Notes: generated by a model not told the origin, from the letters alone. A DNA stretch of 64,000 bases from Pinus tabuliformis (GCA_031772625.1 CM062818.1:210049742-210113741); one strand, 5' to 3'; positions 32,171 to 44,793 are shown, counted from the stretch's first letter. A program made the numbers and translations.

Positions 32171-32651
32171 GTGATTTTTTTCTCTTGTCTCGTCCACTCC
32201 CAAAGTAGGGGGAAGATCGTCACCACATCCATGACCCCCACGAAGGGTTCCTCCATGCAGCAGTAGCAACAGTAGAGAGACACAGTCATGAAAGAACACA
32301 GGAACAACTTCTTCTCACCCACATGGGTACCACACAAGTATGAAGTGGGTGACAAATTTTAGTTGCACCTGTAGAAAGAACGCCATAAAAGAGCCCATTA
32401 GAATCTTAGATCACTCTCACATGGTCCTTACACCATTACTAAGGCTGTGGGAAATAATGCTTTCGAGCACAACATTTCCCCATTACTTCACTTGCACTGA
32501 GTGTTCAATGTGGATCACCCTCGACTATGCTTCCCACCATTACTAGACATAAGAGGTTGCAGAATAACTCACTAGGGACCCAACTCAGCAGAAGTAGCCT
32601 CATCTCACAGAGGAACTCAATGTAATGGGGACGATTGCTTCCTGGGGGGGA
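32171..32651 (+). mobile_element. Element D: extra 3' internal fragment upstream of the first LTR
   Basis: Plus-strand sequence matching 34905-35384 nearly base for base in long stretches (for example GTCATGAAAGAACA and TGAGTGTTCAATGTGGA). It codes the decayed integrase C-terminus and ends in the polypurine tract TGGGGGGGA next to the LTR. Its presence before the first LTR means the locus once held head-to-tail D copies sharing an LTR. Confidence 0.85.
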
Positions 32652-33270
32652 TGATCCAGCTGGATGTTGGTGGCCACCCACCTATCCCACTTGGACCCCC
32701 ACAATTGTCTCTTTCAGTTTTTCAGTTTCCTTAATTGTAGCACGATTTACTATTTTTAGCAATTTTTCGGGCCTTGAACTTCCTGAGTCATTTTGAGGCC
32801 CTAAACGACATTTTTTCGGAAAATCGAGAGCAACATTGATCACTAACTAATGTTTCTCACTCAAAAGTTGTAGTCCGCGAATAGATCCTTCTAACGAGGT
32901 ATTTTGTGCGTCAAACGGAGATCGTATGCCAAAGTTATGATCCCGGGAAGTTGATGTACCAATTTACCCAAACGGGCCCCATAGTTTGGCGTTTTATCTC
33001 CTAGAGTTACGTTTTGGATGTTTAGGGTCTTGCATTGTTTCTAAAAAATAAATAGGCCTTCGAGCCTCATTGTAACACAGTTCAGAGGCATGTAGTCGCC
33101 ACATCTCTTCTCAGAGACAAGCTACCATCGCCCTAGCTAGTTTATTTCCATTTCTATTTGTAAGCATATTTCAATATTTCACAGTAATGAAATGACGTAT
33201 TATTTCCATTGGATCCCTATATGTATGGTTATATCTGTACTTTGTTGCGTTCCTGTTTAAATTTGGATCA
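32652..33270 (+). repeat. LTR of element D, left copy
   Basis: A 619-bp LTR starting TGATCCA and ending TGGATCA, a perfect 7-bp inverted terminus. It is followed by a primer-site-like ATGTTATCATAGCGG (33271-33285), a decayed initiator Met-tRNA site. AATAAATAG near 33048 may be the polyadenylation signal. Confidence 0.92.
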
Positions 33271-34300
33271 ATGTTATCATAGCGGTCTACTTTTTCTTTG
33301 TTTTTCTTTGCATGTCCCTAACAAGGTGAGGATATAAGGAGTTAGGGCTTGAACTGGTCGAACCTTTACAAGACTAGCCTTGCAAATCCTGACGGCCTCC
33401 CATGGCGGATAAAAGGAAAGACAAGGGGGCAGGATATCCTATCAAAATATTGCTTGAAGAAACCCTCAAGTGACAAAGTAATGCGATGATGGATAACTTT
33501 GCCGAGATCCTTCAGCGGCTACCCATAGTTGACGCATCGGCTTCCAATAGCTACTCAGGAAATGCCACAATCTTTAAGGTACAAGTTAATTTTGAAATCC
33601 CTATCTTCGAGGGTCAGATAGATGCAGATTCCGTAGATAAATCGTTAAATCTGCTAGAAGGGTATTTTCTGTTCATGATCTTTCTAGTTGGGAAAAGATT
33701 ATTTTCGCTCTTTTCAAAGCAGCGCCCTACGTCAAGGACTGGTGGGGAACCTACTACGAGGAGAAGGATGAAAATACGGGCTCACTATTTTCAGCCTCAC
33801 CAACTTGGAATTCATTTTGAGATTCCATCAAGGAGTAGTACTACCCTGTCAAAAGCTATGAGGACAAATACATAAAGTGGACCATGCTGCAACAAGGAAG
33901 GGACCAAGATGTGCCGGAGTTCATAAACATTTTTCAAACCCTTCGCACGCAGTTGGGTATCAAGGATTCTGAGCTACATTTGGTTCTCAAATATCGCAGC
34001 TGCCTACACAGATACATTCAGGACTAGATGGAGTTCCTAAACATCTTCTCGCTCAACACAACATACCGATACACTCTCAAGATCGAGCAGAAGTTTAAAC
34101 AGAAGAAGCGATACTTTGGATCTGCAAATTTGAAGACCAAAGGACAAAGCCAAGGTGGGGTGACCCAAGACAACCCGTCGAAGCCGCAAGAAAAGAAGAA
34201 CACCATGAAGCCAAAGAAGGACATAAGAAAGTGGTGTGAGTTCCATAAGAGCCCCAATCACAACACAAGTGAGTGTCGGACCAAGCAGTAGCTAGTGGCC
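33271..34300 (+). pseudogene. Element D gag (broken)
   Basis: A leader follows the LTR, then the open piece 33486-33875 has the gag start (VNFEIPIFEGQIDADSVDK, then LNLLEGYF). The next ~150 bases continue gag in shifted frames (a GRDQDVPEFIN-type segment). The piece 34028-34291 has the gag end with a zinc-binding WCEFHKSPNHNTSEC, that is Cys, His, His, Cys. Stops and shifts prevent translation of the whole. Confidence 0.83.
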
Positions 34301-34900
34301 TAGTTTAAGGCTTCCGAATTAGATGCATGTTCTCACCCTGAGTCAGAAACTGACAAGGGGAATGGTAAAGGGAAGAAGATCATTAACACGAAGCCCAATG
34401 CCACTATTTCCACCACCAAGATCTAGAAGAATGAGCCCAAACATCCAGAGGAGGGGGAGCGTCTTTTCCACTCAGAGATGTGGGTGAAGGGTTCACCGCT
34501 GCAATTCATTGTTGACAATGGGAGCCAAAAGAACCTCATTTCAGTAGAGGTTGTGAAGCGGCTAGGACTACCAACCATACCACACCTGCAATCATATAGC
34601 ATCGGGTGGCTTCACCAAGGGTGAGATATCCAAGTTCGCCAACAGTGTCGCCTCCCCTATAGCATCAATCCCTTCAAAAATGAGGTATTGTGTGATGTTG
34701 CACTTCTGGATGTTCGTGATGTATTATTAGGCAAACCATAGTTGTGGAGGTGACATGTTGTGTATGAGTCAAGGCCTCGCTCTGTTATTATTTCTTTGGG
34801 TAATTCATTATACAGGATATTAGAGGTAGATCCACCAACCGCCACCTCTTTGATCTCTGCTAAGAAACGCAGTAAGATCATCTCACAGAATAGGAAATTT
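34301..34900 (+). pseudogene. Element D protease remnant, pol otherwise deleted
   Basis: At about 34495-34620 the plus strand codes SPLQFIVDNGSQKNLISVEV, then VKRLGLP, an aspartic protease strand with D-N-G where D-S-G is expected. A further stretch to about 34890 (ESRPRSVIISLGNSLYRI) is the region after protease. The sequence then jumps at about 34905 directly to the integrase C-terminus: RT, RNase H and most of integrase are gone. Confidence 0.8.
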
Positions 34901-35384
34901 ATTTTCTGTCTAGTCCTCTCCCAAAGTAAGGGGAATATTGTTGCCACATCCATGACCCCCGCGAAGGGTTCCTCCACGCAGCAACAGTAGTAGAGGGATA
35001 CAGTCATGAAAGAACATAGGAACAACTTCTCCTGACCCACAGGGGTACCACACAAGTTTCAAGTGGGTGACAAAGTTTGGTTGCATCTCTAGAAAGAATG
35101 CCATAAAAGAGCCAATTATAAGCTCAAACCATTCTGACATCATCCTTACACCATTACCAAGGCTGTCGGAAACAATGCTTTATAGCACAACATTTCCCTA
35201 TTCCTTCACTTGCATTGAGTGTTCAATGTGGACCGCCATTAACCATTCTTCCCACCATTACTAGACACACCAGAGGTTGTAAAACAACTCACGAGGGACC
35301 GAGCTCAATAGAAGTTTCCTCATCTCAGGGAGGAACTCAACGCAATGGGGACCATTACTTCCTAAAGGAGGGGGGGGGGGGGAA
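34901..35384 (+). pseudogene. Element D integrase C-terminus and polypurine tract
   Basis: The plus strand reads FQVGDKVWLHL, KLKPF and PYTITKAVGNNA in one frame with several stops, the usual C-terminal module of this gypsy group after the integrase core. No chromodomain is seen. A purine run with 14 consecutive G (about 35366-35384) is the polypurine tract beside the right LTR. Confidence 0.8.
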
Positions 35385-35991
35385 TGATCCAGTTGGATGT
35401 TGGTCACCACCCACCAATCCCACTTGGACCCCTAAAATTGTCTCTTTTAGTTTTTCAGTTTCCTTAATTGTAGCAGAATTTAGTATTTTTAGCAGTTTTT
35501 TGGGTCGTGAACTTCCGGAGCCATTTTGAGGCCCTAAACGATGTTTTTTGGGAAAACCACGAGCAACATGGGTTGTTGAATGATGTTGATCACTAAAAAG
35601 TTGTATTCCCTGGATGGATCTTCCTAATGAGGTATTGTTCATGTCAAACGGAGATCGTATGCCAAGGGAGGTTGATGTACCAATTTACCCAAACGGGCCC
35701 CACAGTTTGGCGTTTCATCTCCTAGAGTTAGGTTTTGGATGTTTAGGGTTTTCCATTGTTTCTCAACAATAAATATACCTTTGAGCCTCATTGTAACATA
35801 GTTCAGAGGCATGTAGACACCACATATCTTCTCAGAGATAAGCTACCATCGCCCTAGATAGTTTATTTCCATTTCTGTTTGTAAGCATATTTCACTATTT
35901 TACAATAATGAAATGAAGTATTGTTTTTACTGCATCTCTATATGTATGGTTATATCTGTAATTTGTTGTGTTCTTTTTTAAATCTGAATCA
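35385..35991 (+). repeat. LTR of element D, right copy
   Basis: 607 bp from TGATCCA to TGAATCA (one change from TGGATCA). It differs from the left LTR at roughly one base in ten in the first 350 bases, by eye, including a rearranged patch near 35565. The next base starts element A integrase sequence, so D inserted into A. Confidence 0.92.
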
Positions 35992-36720
35992 TTAGTAGAT
36001 ACTGAAAACATGTTTCAAATGGTGATCGATTAGTCGAAGAATGTAAGGCTCCTTTGTAAGCATGTTGCACATAAGGTAAAGATACATCCCACAACTTAGG
36101 ATGTTTAATGCATAACCTCAAAGAATATGTATGATTGTTTTGTTCACCACTTCTATCTGTCCTTCAATCTGTGGATGAAAAGTTGTGTTCTTCTTCAGAT
36201 TTGTCTCCATGAGTCCCCACAAAGTGGACAAAAAATCTCCTACAAAACGAGTGTCTCAATCAAAAGTAATGGAAGTAGATAACCCAAAAGGAACCCATAC
36301 CTGTTCGACGAACACCTTTATAGATTGTTCAGTTGTCACTTTCTTTTTGCATGAAATAAGAATGAACATCTTCTTGAATGTGTCAACCACAACATACATG
36401 TAATCATGCCCTTTCCCGGACATGGGAAGTCGTCCAACAAAATCCATGGAAATGATGTACCATGGTCACAAAGGAACTAGAAGTGGAATGCACAAACCGA
36501 TATTTTGATTACTTGGCTTGTTGTTCGAACACATCACACATCCTTTAATGTACTTAGCAACCGTTTCATACATGCAATACTAGTAACAATACCTTTGGAT
36601 TTGTGCCATTGTTTTTCTTACTCCAAAATGTCCTAAAATGGCAGAAGAATGTGCTTCCCAAATGACATGCGCTCTTTCTGTCTCTGGTATGCACAACTTA
36701 CCTAGATGATATAACAACCT
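35992..36720 (-). pseudogene. Element A2 integrase (truncated by element D)
   Basis: The open piece 36256-36447 is the start of the catalytic core (MDFVGRLPMSGKGHDYMYVV, where Asp is the first catalytic residue). The later core with the TDGQIEVVN-like segment is readable in other frames near 36150-36200. The zinc-binding part lies at about 36500-36700. The C-terminus is missing because element D begins at 35991. Confidence 0.82.
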
Positions 36721-36855
36721 ATCATGAATATGATAATTTACTTCTTCGACCGGAGCACCATGAGTTAGTGATTCATAAATAACTTTGAAATCAACATTTG
36801 TACTATATTTTTCTATATAACTTTCATGTTTTAAAGAACTATTCTACATAACTAC

Positions 36856-37310
36856 TTAAACAGTCAAAGATGGTCTAGACAACATATCGTCTATTTTTTT
36901 TGTGACACATTTCTTGTACTTAATTAATAAGTTAAATTGCTGAAGAAACCCCATCCATCTATAATGACAAGATTGTTTCAACTTAGTTTGAGACTGAACG
37001 AATTCAAGTGACTGGTGATCTGTGTGAATCACTGTTTCCTTACCCGTTAAATAATGCTTCCATTTCTTAACACTTTCAACCAAAGAAAACAATTGTTTAT
37101 CATATGTCAGATAATTCATTACTGCCTTAGAAAAAGTTTCCTAATGAAAAAAATTGGTTTCCCTTTTTGAAGTAAGACTGCACCCATTGCATAACCACTA
37201 GCATTTATTTCAATTTCGAATGGTTGTTGAAGATCTCGTAAATCTAAGATTGGTGTTGTGACAATTTTATGATTAAGTGTATCAAAAGATTTTTTTGTTT
37301 TACTCCCCAC
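36856..37310 (-). pseudogene. Element A2 RNase H
   Basis: Two overlapping-frame pieces. 37119-37310 contains PFEIEINASGYAMGAVLLQK; in this family the second strand normally has a catalytic Asp where Asn stands here, while copy A3 retains Asp (EIDASGY). 36856-37119 has YDKQLFSLVESVKKWKHYL and then HTDHQSLEF with the TDH catalytic motif. A frameshift near 37119 separates them. Confidence 0.85.
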
Positions 37311-38037
37311 TCAAAGGGAACTTTAGAACCTATTAAAGCATGTAACGTTGATGAAATCAAATAAAACTGAGCAATAAATTTCCTCCAATATTGAATTTCA
37401 CCTATGAAACTTCTAACTTTAGTCACATTCTGTGGTATTGGCCACTTAACAATAACATCAATTTTAGGTGGATCTATTTTCAAACTTATACCTCCAACTA
37501 TGTAACCAAGATAATTCAGTGAAGTTTTCCCAAACTCACATTTGTAAAGTTTAAGGTACAATTTTTCCCTGTGCAACACTTCAAAGACCTACTTAACATG
37601 CCTAACATGCTCTTCCATACTGGAACTCAAAATCAGAATATCATCTAAGTAGATTATGACAAATTTTTCAATGTATGGGTGGAATACATCATTCATAACC
37701 TGCATGAAAGTTGCTGGTGCATTACACAACCCAAAAGGCATTACTAACCATTCAAATAGTCCCTGCCTAGTTTTGAATGTAGTTTTCTAGATGTCATTTT
37801 CTGCAATGCGAATTGATGATACCTACTTCACAAATCTAAATTAGTGAAATAAACAACAATTTTCAGTTGATCAAGTAAATCATCTGTCCTAGGAATAGGA
37901 TACCTATTTTTAATTGTGATTTTGTTTAAGGCCCTAAAGTCGACACACATTCTCCATGTCCCATCTTTCTTAGGAACAAAAATTATATGTGAACCACATG
38001 GAGATGAATTGGGTCGAATGAAACCTTTTTCAATCAA
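37311..38037 (-). pseudogene. Element A2 reverse transcriptase
   Basis: The piece 37828-38037 is the fingers ([20 protein letters not shown], then [20 protein letters not shown]). The palm with YLDD lies at about 37600-37800 in a frame interrupted by stops. The thumb/connection runs from 37579 down to about 37330 ([17 protein letters not shown], then VRSFIGEIQYWRKFI). It matches A1 at 1-800 and A3 at 49850-50550. Confidence 0.88.
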
Positions 38038-38145
38038 TTCCTGGATTTGTTTCTTTATTTATTCATTCTCTATAACTGACGTGTGTTACATTCTGACATT
38101 AGGAAGAGGGGCATCAGACATCAATTGTATCTCATGTTGTATTTT

Positions 38146-38790
38146 TCACTTAGGAGGAGGATGTTTTGGTTCTTTAAATATATTTTGAAAAAAATCTACC
38201 ATTTTAACCAATCTATCTTTAAAATGAGGTTCACAACCTGAAAAAGCATCATGTTGATATTTATGTTTTTCTTTTACAACAATGAGTACATATCTCTTAC
38301 TTGAACTTATTAATCGCTCCATCTCATTAACTGAAACTAAATCCAAGTGTGATTTTAGTTTATGTGCCCTGACAATATATTCAATCCCATCTTTCTTAAG
38401 GTGATATTTATGCTTTTTCCTATGAAACATTGCATCACGATCATAGAGATAAGGACTTCCTAGCACTAGTCTACATTTGTCTACTGGAATCACATCTAAA
38501 TCAAATTTATCAATTTAATTAGTTGTGATGAAAAATTTTAACCGACACTAATGGGTATGGTCTTGGATGATTTTGTGTCTCCAAACCCAATTTCTTAACT
38601 AAATATTCAGATATTAAATTTTCCTCTGATCCACTCTCAAATAATGTATCTATTTTCTTGTGCTTAGAAGTTATCCTTATATAAAATAATTCAACCCTTT
38701 TATCGTCATTCAAATGATTTATGTTTGAAGAAGATGCAGAAGTACTAGAACTTGAACCAATGTCAGAAGTTTTACCTATCGAAACCATTA
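38146..38790 (-). pseudogene. Element A2 protease and linker
   Basis: The piece 38519-38788 includes IDTLFESGSEENLISEYL, in which the catalytic Asp of D-S-G is changed to Glu (E-S-G). 38146-38493 is the linker with VLGSPYLYDRDAMFHR. Copy A3 has D-S-G (FDSGSQENLIYEYL), so the Glu arose after the tandem duplication or was lost from A3 by conversion. Confidence 0.83.
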
Positions 38791-39925
38791 CGGTTATTTT
38801 CCTTTCATCACTTGAGTGAGAGCCTAGGTCTTGTTGGATTGTTGCATTAGCCTTCTTTTCACCTTTCTTCTTCTAGAACTTCTTTGGTCTGAGTTTTGGG
38901 TAAAGTTTCCAACATTTGGATTCATCATGTCCAATCCTCTGGCAATGAGTAAAAGTAGGTATTTCAATTTCCTTCTGAGCTATCGTTGATATATTTCCCT
39001 TCAAATTACTCTTCCTCTTGGTTTCTCTGGATTCCTTGATTTCCAACTTCTTGGATGGTATCTATGAAAACTTGGATGGTATGCCACCTAATTCAGTATG
39101 TATGTCTTGAACACACACTAAATCAAAGTCATGAGGATTAAACAGCAATAACGTATGCTGTAAATATGAATGTAAACTTCCAATGTACTTTAATAAAGTT
39201 TCACTTGTATTTAATGGAATACCAAGTGCAAAATCTTTCTTTCTGAGCTTCTCAGTAAACTCCTGAACATTCTTCCCTTTACATTGCCTCAAATGATGCC
39301 AGTCAATAGGAGCTTGTTGCAGGTATCCCAAAGGATAGAATTGTTTGCTTAGAGATTTTAAAAACTTAGACCATGAAGAGATGACTTTACCTTTCCACTT
39401 TAAATCTATTTGAGTTTTACTTTCCCACCAGATTAAATTTTTTCCCCCCATTCTAAGTGTAGCTAACTAAATTTTCATTTTATCATCAGAAATGTTCTCA
39501 ATACGACAATACACTTCTAACTGCTTAATCTAGTTATCTAATCTTTCAGGATTCATTTTTCCACCATAAATAGGTAGCTCAAATTTTACATCAAGTTTCA
39601 AAATAGATGATTTCTTAGGCTTCTTTTCTATTTTAGAGTCTGAATTGGAAGAAGAAGAAGAAGAAGAAGAAGAAGAAGAAGATGATGATGATGAAAATGA
39701 TGGAGGAGAAGGAGGCTTATTAGCCTTGCATTTTCCCTTGTCCTTCTTCGATGTCTTTGAAGAAGAAGTTGCATCTCTCGCCTTCTTATGTTTGTAGAGT
39801 TCTCCCAACATCTACTGCATGCTCAAAAACACTTTTTGAAATTGTTCCTCGCTCATCTTCAATTCATGAGTTTCACCTGCGTCATATCTTGCCATTGTCT
39901 ATTTATGAGCAAGTTTTCGCTTTCC
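38791..39925 (-). pseudogene. Element A2 gag
   Basis: The pieces 39062-39451 (capsid C-terminal half, with NLIWWESKTQIDLKWKGKVI) and 39530-39811 (N-terminal half). The serine run between them and the N-terminus is coded by an expanded trinucleotide tract (11 GAA plus 4 GAT on the plus strand, 39648-39692). The zinc knuckle near 38930-38990 has lost one Cys codon relative to A1. Confidence 0.82.
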
Positions 39926-40038
39926 AATTTCTATATTGAACTCCTCTAGTGTTTCTTCTCCATGTTGCGACCTTGACCTTGTTAATGTTCACTGGAAAAT
40001 ATTTTACAAAACGTAACCTACTATGATACCAAATTATA

Positions 40039-41557
40039 TGATCTAATATTGATCGTAAACTAAACTGAAGTAGAATTGATTATTTGCCAACAATGAATTG
40101 AGCGTTAACCTTAAGTGTTGAATTTGGGAGACTGAAGGAAAGAATTTGATTTAAGACTTAATCAAAAACTTAAGAAACATAATTAAACATGAATTTGTAG
40201 AAAAAGCAAAGATAGAAGACATCAAACATTGATTATGGAGTTCGTCCCTGATGGACTACCTCTCCGGGTCCGCTTTCACGATGGGTGCCTACTTTATTAG
40301 GATTGATTGAAAGATGTATTTTACATAGAAAAAACACTAGAATAAATGTGTAGATAGGAACTTCTGGTCTCTGTCAATAGAAACATCTCTCTCCTAGCTT
40401 TCCAACGCCTATCTCGATTCCTAATTCTTCCTCCAGACAGCAAAGATACACTGAAAATAAGAATTGCCTCTTTGGCTCAGCATTTGCAAACAAGTCTCAA
40501 AATCACTCTCCTTTTCTTCTCCATGAACAAAAGGATGAATTTATAAGTTCGTAAGGTTCACTCGAACTCCCTGATGCTAAAATTAGGCATGAATGTGCTT
40601 CTTCAAGCATGGAATGTCTCGATCTTGATACAAGAGGACACCTTAGGATAAGGTTACATGGTTGTTGAATTAATTTAGAATAGAAAACACAACAAAAAGC
40701 CAAAATACACTTTGGTTATAAAAATCCCATTGGCAGTCAAGCTAACTGCATGGAATTGGAACTGAGGCATGTGACCCGGTGGTCTAACCGTAATCCGCCA
40801 CCTAGTGGAACAATTCGGTGATTCCCTTCTGTTGGCACTGACTGTGCATTTGACAACGCACAACTGCCAATGGTCACGGCTTCCACCTGGCGATATCCGA
40901 TGTGGGAAACAACCTGTTCACATGTTCTGCAAACCCCGATGGTCAAGACCTCTGCTGCGGTATTCTCCCCACATGGTTAACTGTGTTGTCTCTACTGTGT
41001 TCACATGGCTAACATCTTCGATGCGATCAAGTCCATGGTTAGCTATTGCGGTATTGTATTAAGTTTTTTTTTTTTTAAATACATGGTCTGAATGGACTTT
41101 AAACTTAGGATTAGATATTTAGGATTTTAGTATAGTTTTATTACATTAGTTTAGTGCTAAGGTTTAGCACTAGGTTTTAACCTTATTAAAAATAGCCCAT
41201 TAGAAGAAATTGTCATATTGTGACATTGACTAGGACCATAATAGAAACACCATGAATAAGTAACCAACACCCAACAATTAAGAACATAGGCAAGGTTGAT
41301 GAAACTGAAGATGAACTGGACTCCCTCCACAAACTAGACTAACAATATCCTTTTGGATCACGTGTAAATGAACCAAATAACGTTGAACATAAAAGATAGA
41401 TAATAACAATTGTAGAGGTTATTTGATTAAATTTGATTGGTCCCTACACAAGGGTTTAAGAAGGAAACATTAAAAATACTATGATAGAAAATATGAATAT
41501 GTAAATTTGTCATCAACATAATATTTCAAAAATTGAAACACATTTCAAAGAAGATCA
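40039..41557 (-). repeat. Proposed 5' LTR of element A2
   Basis: Same block as 2712-4226 and 52527-54043. It starts TGATCTAATATTGATCG seven bases after the primer site, and AGATCA at 41552-41557 is the proposed end. The outer end is inferred from the inverted TGATCT/AGATCA only. Confidence 0.45.
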
Positions 41558-42757
41558 AGTTATTCAAGAATACAAATTACTTAATAAGAATGAATAACTC
41601 CTTTGGGCTAGTGATTCATTTAAATAAGTTTTTACAATAATCATTTGTTCAAACATTTCTTGATCGAAGGGCTTGTGTCTTTAGGATTCCTATAATTATG
41701 GTCCTTAATTCTATGGTCAAAGAGGGTTTATAAGGCACAAATGTCACCAAATTTCATCAAATATGGGCCTCATGATACTAACATGGGGAGGCTCATTGCC
41801 ATTTCTTATAAGTTTCAACATCGATGGATAATTGTTGAGTTTTCTTGGTGCTTAGTTGTTGATGGATCGTACCTAGATAATAGGAGATTTTTTTCACTTT
41901 AGTAATCATTACTAAGTTTCATATTCTGTGTTGGCTACCCTGTAGTTAGACATTGAGTGCTTTATTTTCTTAGTTGGAATCATCTTTTGGGATGACCCCT
42001 TGTCAAAAACTTACTTTCCATGGGATATATGTGTGGCTTGATGAATGCATATTTGATGGTTGATGATGAGTAATCCTTATTTGATATGATCTTTATGTGA
42101 TAAGGGTGTCATGATGTGTTTATGTTTTACTTTGAACATTATGAGATTGTGTTCTAGATTCACCATCCCCTTGTGTTTGCTCCTATTAGTGATTGAATAT
42201 GATGGTCCCAGATTATAAGTGAATGTATATGTTACAATGAGTACTAATATTTCTTAATATTAGCACTATATATTCTTGATAATGAATATGAAGCACTGGT
42301 AATTATTGGATGATGGTTAGTATGATTAGTAATTTATATTATGGTTGATATTATATATGCTTGTTGAAATGTAAATGCCTATAAATGTGTTGATGCTTTA
42401 GATAATAATGATAATATTGCCTTAAGATTTGGTATTCTTAAGAACAAATATGAAGTAATGATTCCATTTGATCATTATTTACCATGATTTACCATTGTTA
42501 TGAGATGATTGATGATGTATACATGAATTGATACCTTTCCTTTTATGCTTATTATAATGATTTATGATATATGTATGTTTTGGTATAATATATACATGTA
42601 CAAGTAGATGTCCTACCATTAATACATTTCATATTCTTGTGATTATGATGGTGTTACCTATGCATGAATATATTAAATGGACTAACGTGACAAGTTTAGA
42701 CCATGGCGGACAATGGGAACCAACACTCAAGGGAAGGGCTCTTATGTTCAATAAGAA
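41558..42757. other. Older flank between A2 and B2
   Basis: Non-coding AT-rich DNA homologous to 4227-5434. It ends in AAGAA directly before the B2 LTR, the same target site as in U1 and U3. Confidence 0.6.
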
Positions 42758-44793
42758 TGTAACACCCTCTCCTCTGAGGTCTACCCATGAAACCAGCCAA
42801 TCAGGGTAAACATGTCATAAGAGAGGCCATTATAAGGGATTCAACCTTCTTAGTGATCTTAAGGAAATGGAATTGATGGAACACATCAGTCAAATCCATC
42901 CACGTCAGCAACAATACCCTCATTAGACATGTCATCCACTCAAACATCCTTCCCCCACGTCCCATTGATGTTTTAAGCCTTTTAACCCTTTGTATCTCTC
43001 ATGCTATAGGCATGACACTATCCAAAAACCCATAGTCTCTCTCACAAGCCTATGTTTCAGTGTCCATGAACTCTTCTCAGCAGACCTGTGCCAGCATCCC
43101 CAGGATTTGAGCCGCTTTTCTATCCTAGAATCCAGGCCTATGCCCATAACTTGTTACAGCCTCCATAATCCATCAAAAACATGATAAAGATACTATTAAT
43201 CAAAACTAACCTCAGGATTAGGCCTAAGCATCCCCAACCGGGATTGAAATTATGTCAAACACTTGGCATCAATACAACCTACAGGTCTAAGATAGAATAT
43301 AGAGCATGAATAACTGAAAGCACTTACGAAACATAACCAGAAGGATCACCACCTTCTCCATTGAACTGTTATAACCTCAATTAGGTCTCACATCCATCAT
43401 TTTAACAATTACAAGTAAGTACATGAAATAACCATGACATGAACCAATCATATAACCATGCTTACAATGAGCATAAAACCGTATAAATATCATAGATATG
43501 ATAGCCATCAAATCCACAGTAAAACAAGTGAAAAATTAAGAGAACTTAGCTTTTATTAATCATAGGCAAATCCAGCTAGGTTCAAAACTTCCACGTACCA
43601 CCCAACCATAGACATGGTTGAACCAAATCTTTCTTTCAGCTAGTCACCCCCTACCATATTCCAAGAATGAATGTAGGATCTCATAGGACAACCAATCCAA
43701 GAATAATAAATGGAATCTAGAGGTTAAACCACATCCACCCTTATTAAACCATGATCACACCAAAATCGGTGCTCCGATCACAACTGAACCAAACTTGGAA
43801 TACAATCCAGAATCCATCATTATCCTTGAGGAACTTTCTGTCTCCTTATCTATCAGTCTTAACCACAATCTAATCTTGGATTGTTATACCCTAAACCGAG
43901 ACCAATATCTTAGGATTTACCACAATCCAAGTCTCGATCAGTAGACCCTAAACCAAGACTCCTCCTTCGGGCTTTATTGTGTATTCCGCCAAAGCTGATC
44001 AAGGGATTCCTAGGCCTTTGTGAATGAAACTTGAGACTACCTCTGCCCCAAATTCTGAAATCCATCCGACAACAAAAGATCAAAACTAAAATAAACATCC
44101 CAAAACCATGGCATTTAGAAAAAGGTAAGGCTAGGCTGAAAACCACTGTCGTAACTCGGCAAAACCATGCCACTGACAATAAGAGAACCATACACCAACA
44201 TGCAAATCCATGTATGTCCAAACCATCTAGGAAATCACATATGCAATATTTTATCTACAAGTATTCCTATTGAAGCTCCCAGATCCTACTCTTCTTTCCT
44301 GATCCCTGCTTCATTCCTTTCCCTTTACTTTATTTTCCTTCCTTTCTCCAAATCTACAGTGCTCCAAGGGAAACTCTAAGTGACCAAGAGTGAGAGAGAG
44401 AGAAAGAAAATAATGAGATTTCTCCAAACTTGAACTGAAAAAATATTACCAATTGATCCTCATAAGCCTTTTCATTAATGAGACCTCTATTTTCTTCATT
44501 TTCCAAGATTTTCCTTCATTTTGTTCCTCACATGAAACCTGTGAACTTTCACCTCCCTTTTCTCCTAATTTCCATTATTTTCGTAACTAAATGTGCCAAA
44601 AATGTCATTTTTCGTTTCCAAAGCCTTAGTAATTTCCCTTTCCAATTTCCTCAGCCATAATAAACCGATGAACACCCACACTAGGAATAAGTGTCTTTCC
44701 CAACATTCAGCTTGGAACAAGTGTCCCTTAACTGTGGTCTTATTTTTCCCTTATTAACTTTTATTACATGAACTTTTCACCAAGACTGTTACA
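42758..44793 (-). repeat. 3' LTR of element B2
   Basis: 2.04 kb from TGTAACACCC to ACTGTTACA, with intact 7-bp inverted termini. It is followed by GAACCATCCCCCTTAGGGAA, whose reverse complement is the polypurine tract. A (GA)n run lies at 44389-44407. Confidence 0.93.

Larger units (their letters stand above)
35992..40038 (-). mobile_element. Ty3/gypsy element A, copy A2: interior from integrase to primer site
   Basis: The most complete interior of element A in the window: integrase core, RNase H, RT, linker, protease, gag and primer site (40018-40032) on the minus strand. Its integrase C-terminus and 3' LTR were cut off by element D at 35991. Every domain contains frame breaks. Confidence 0.9.
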
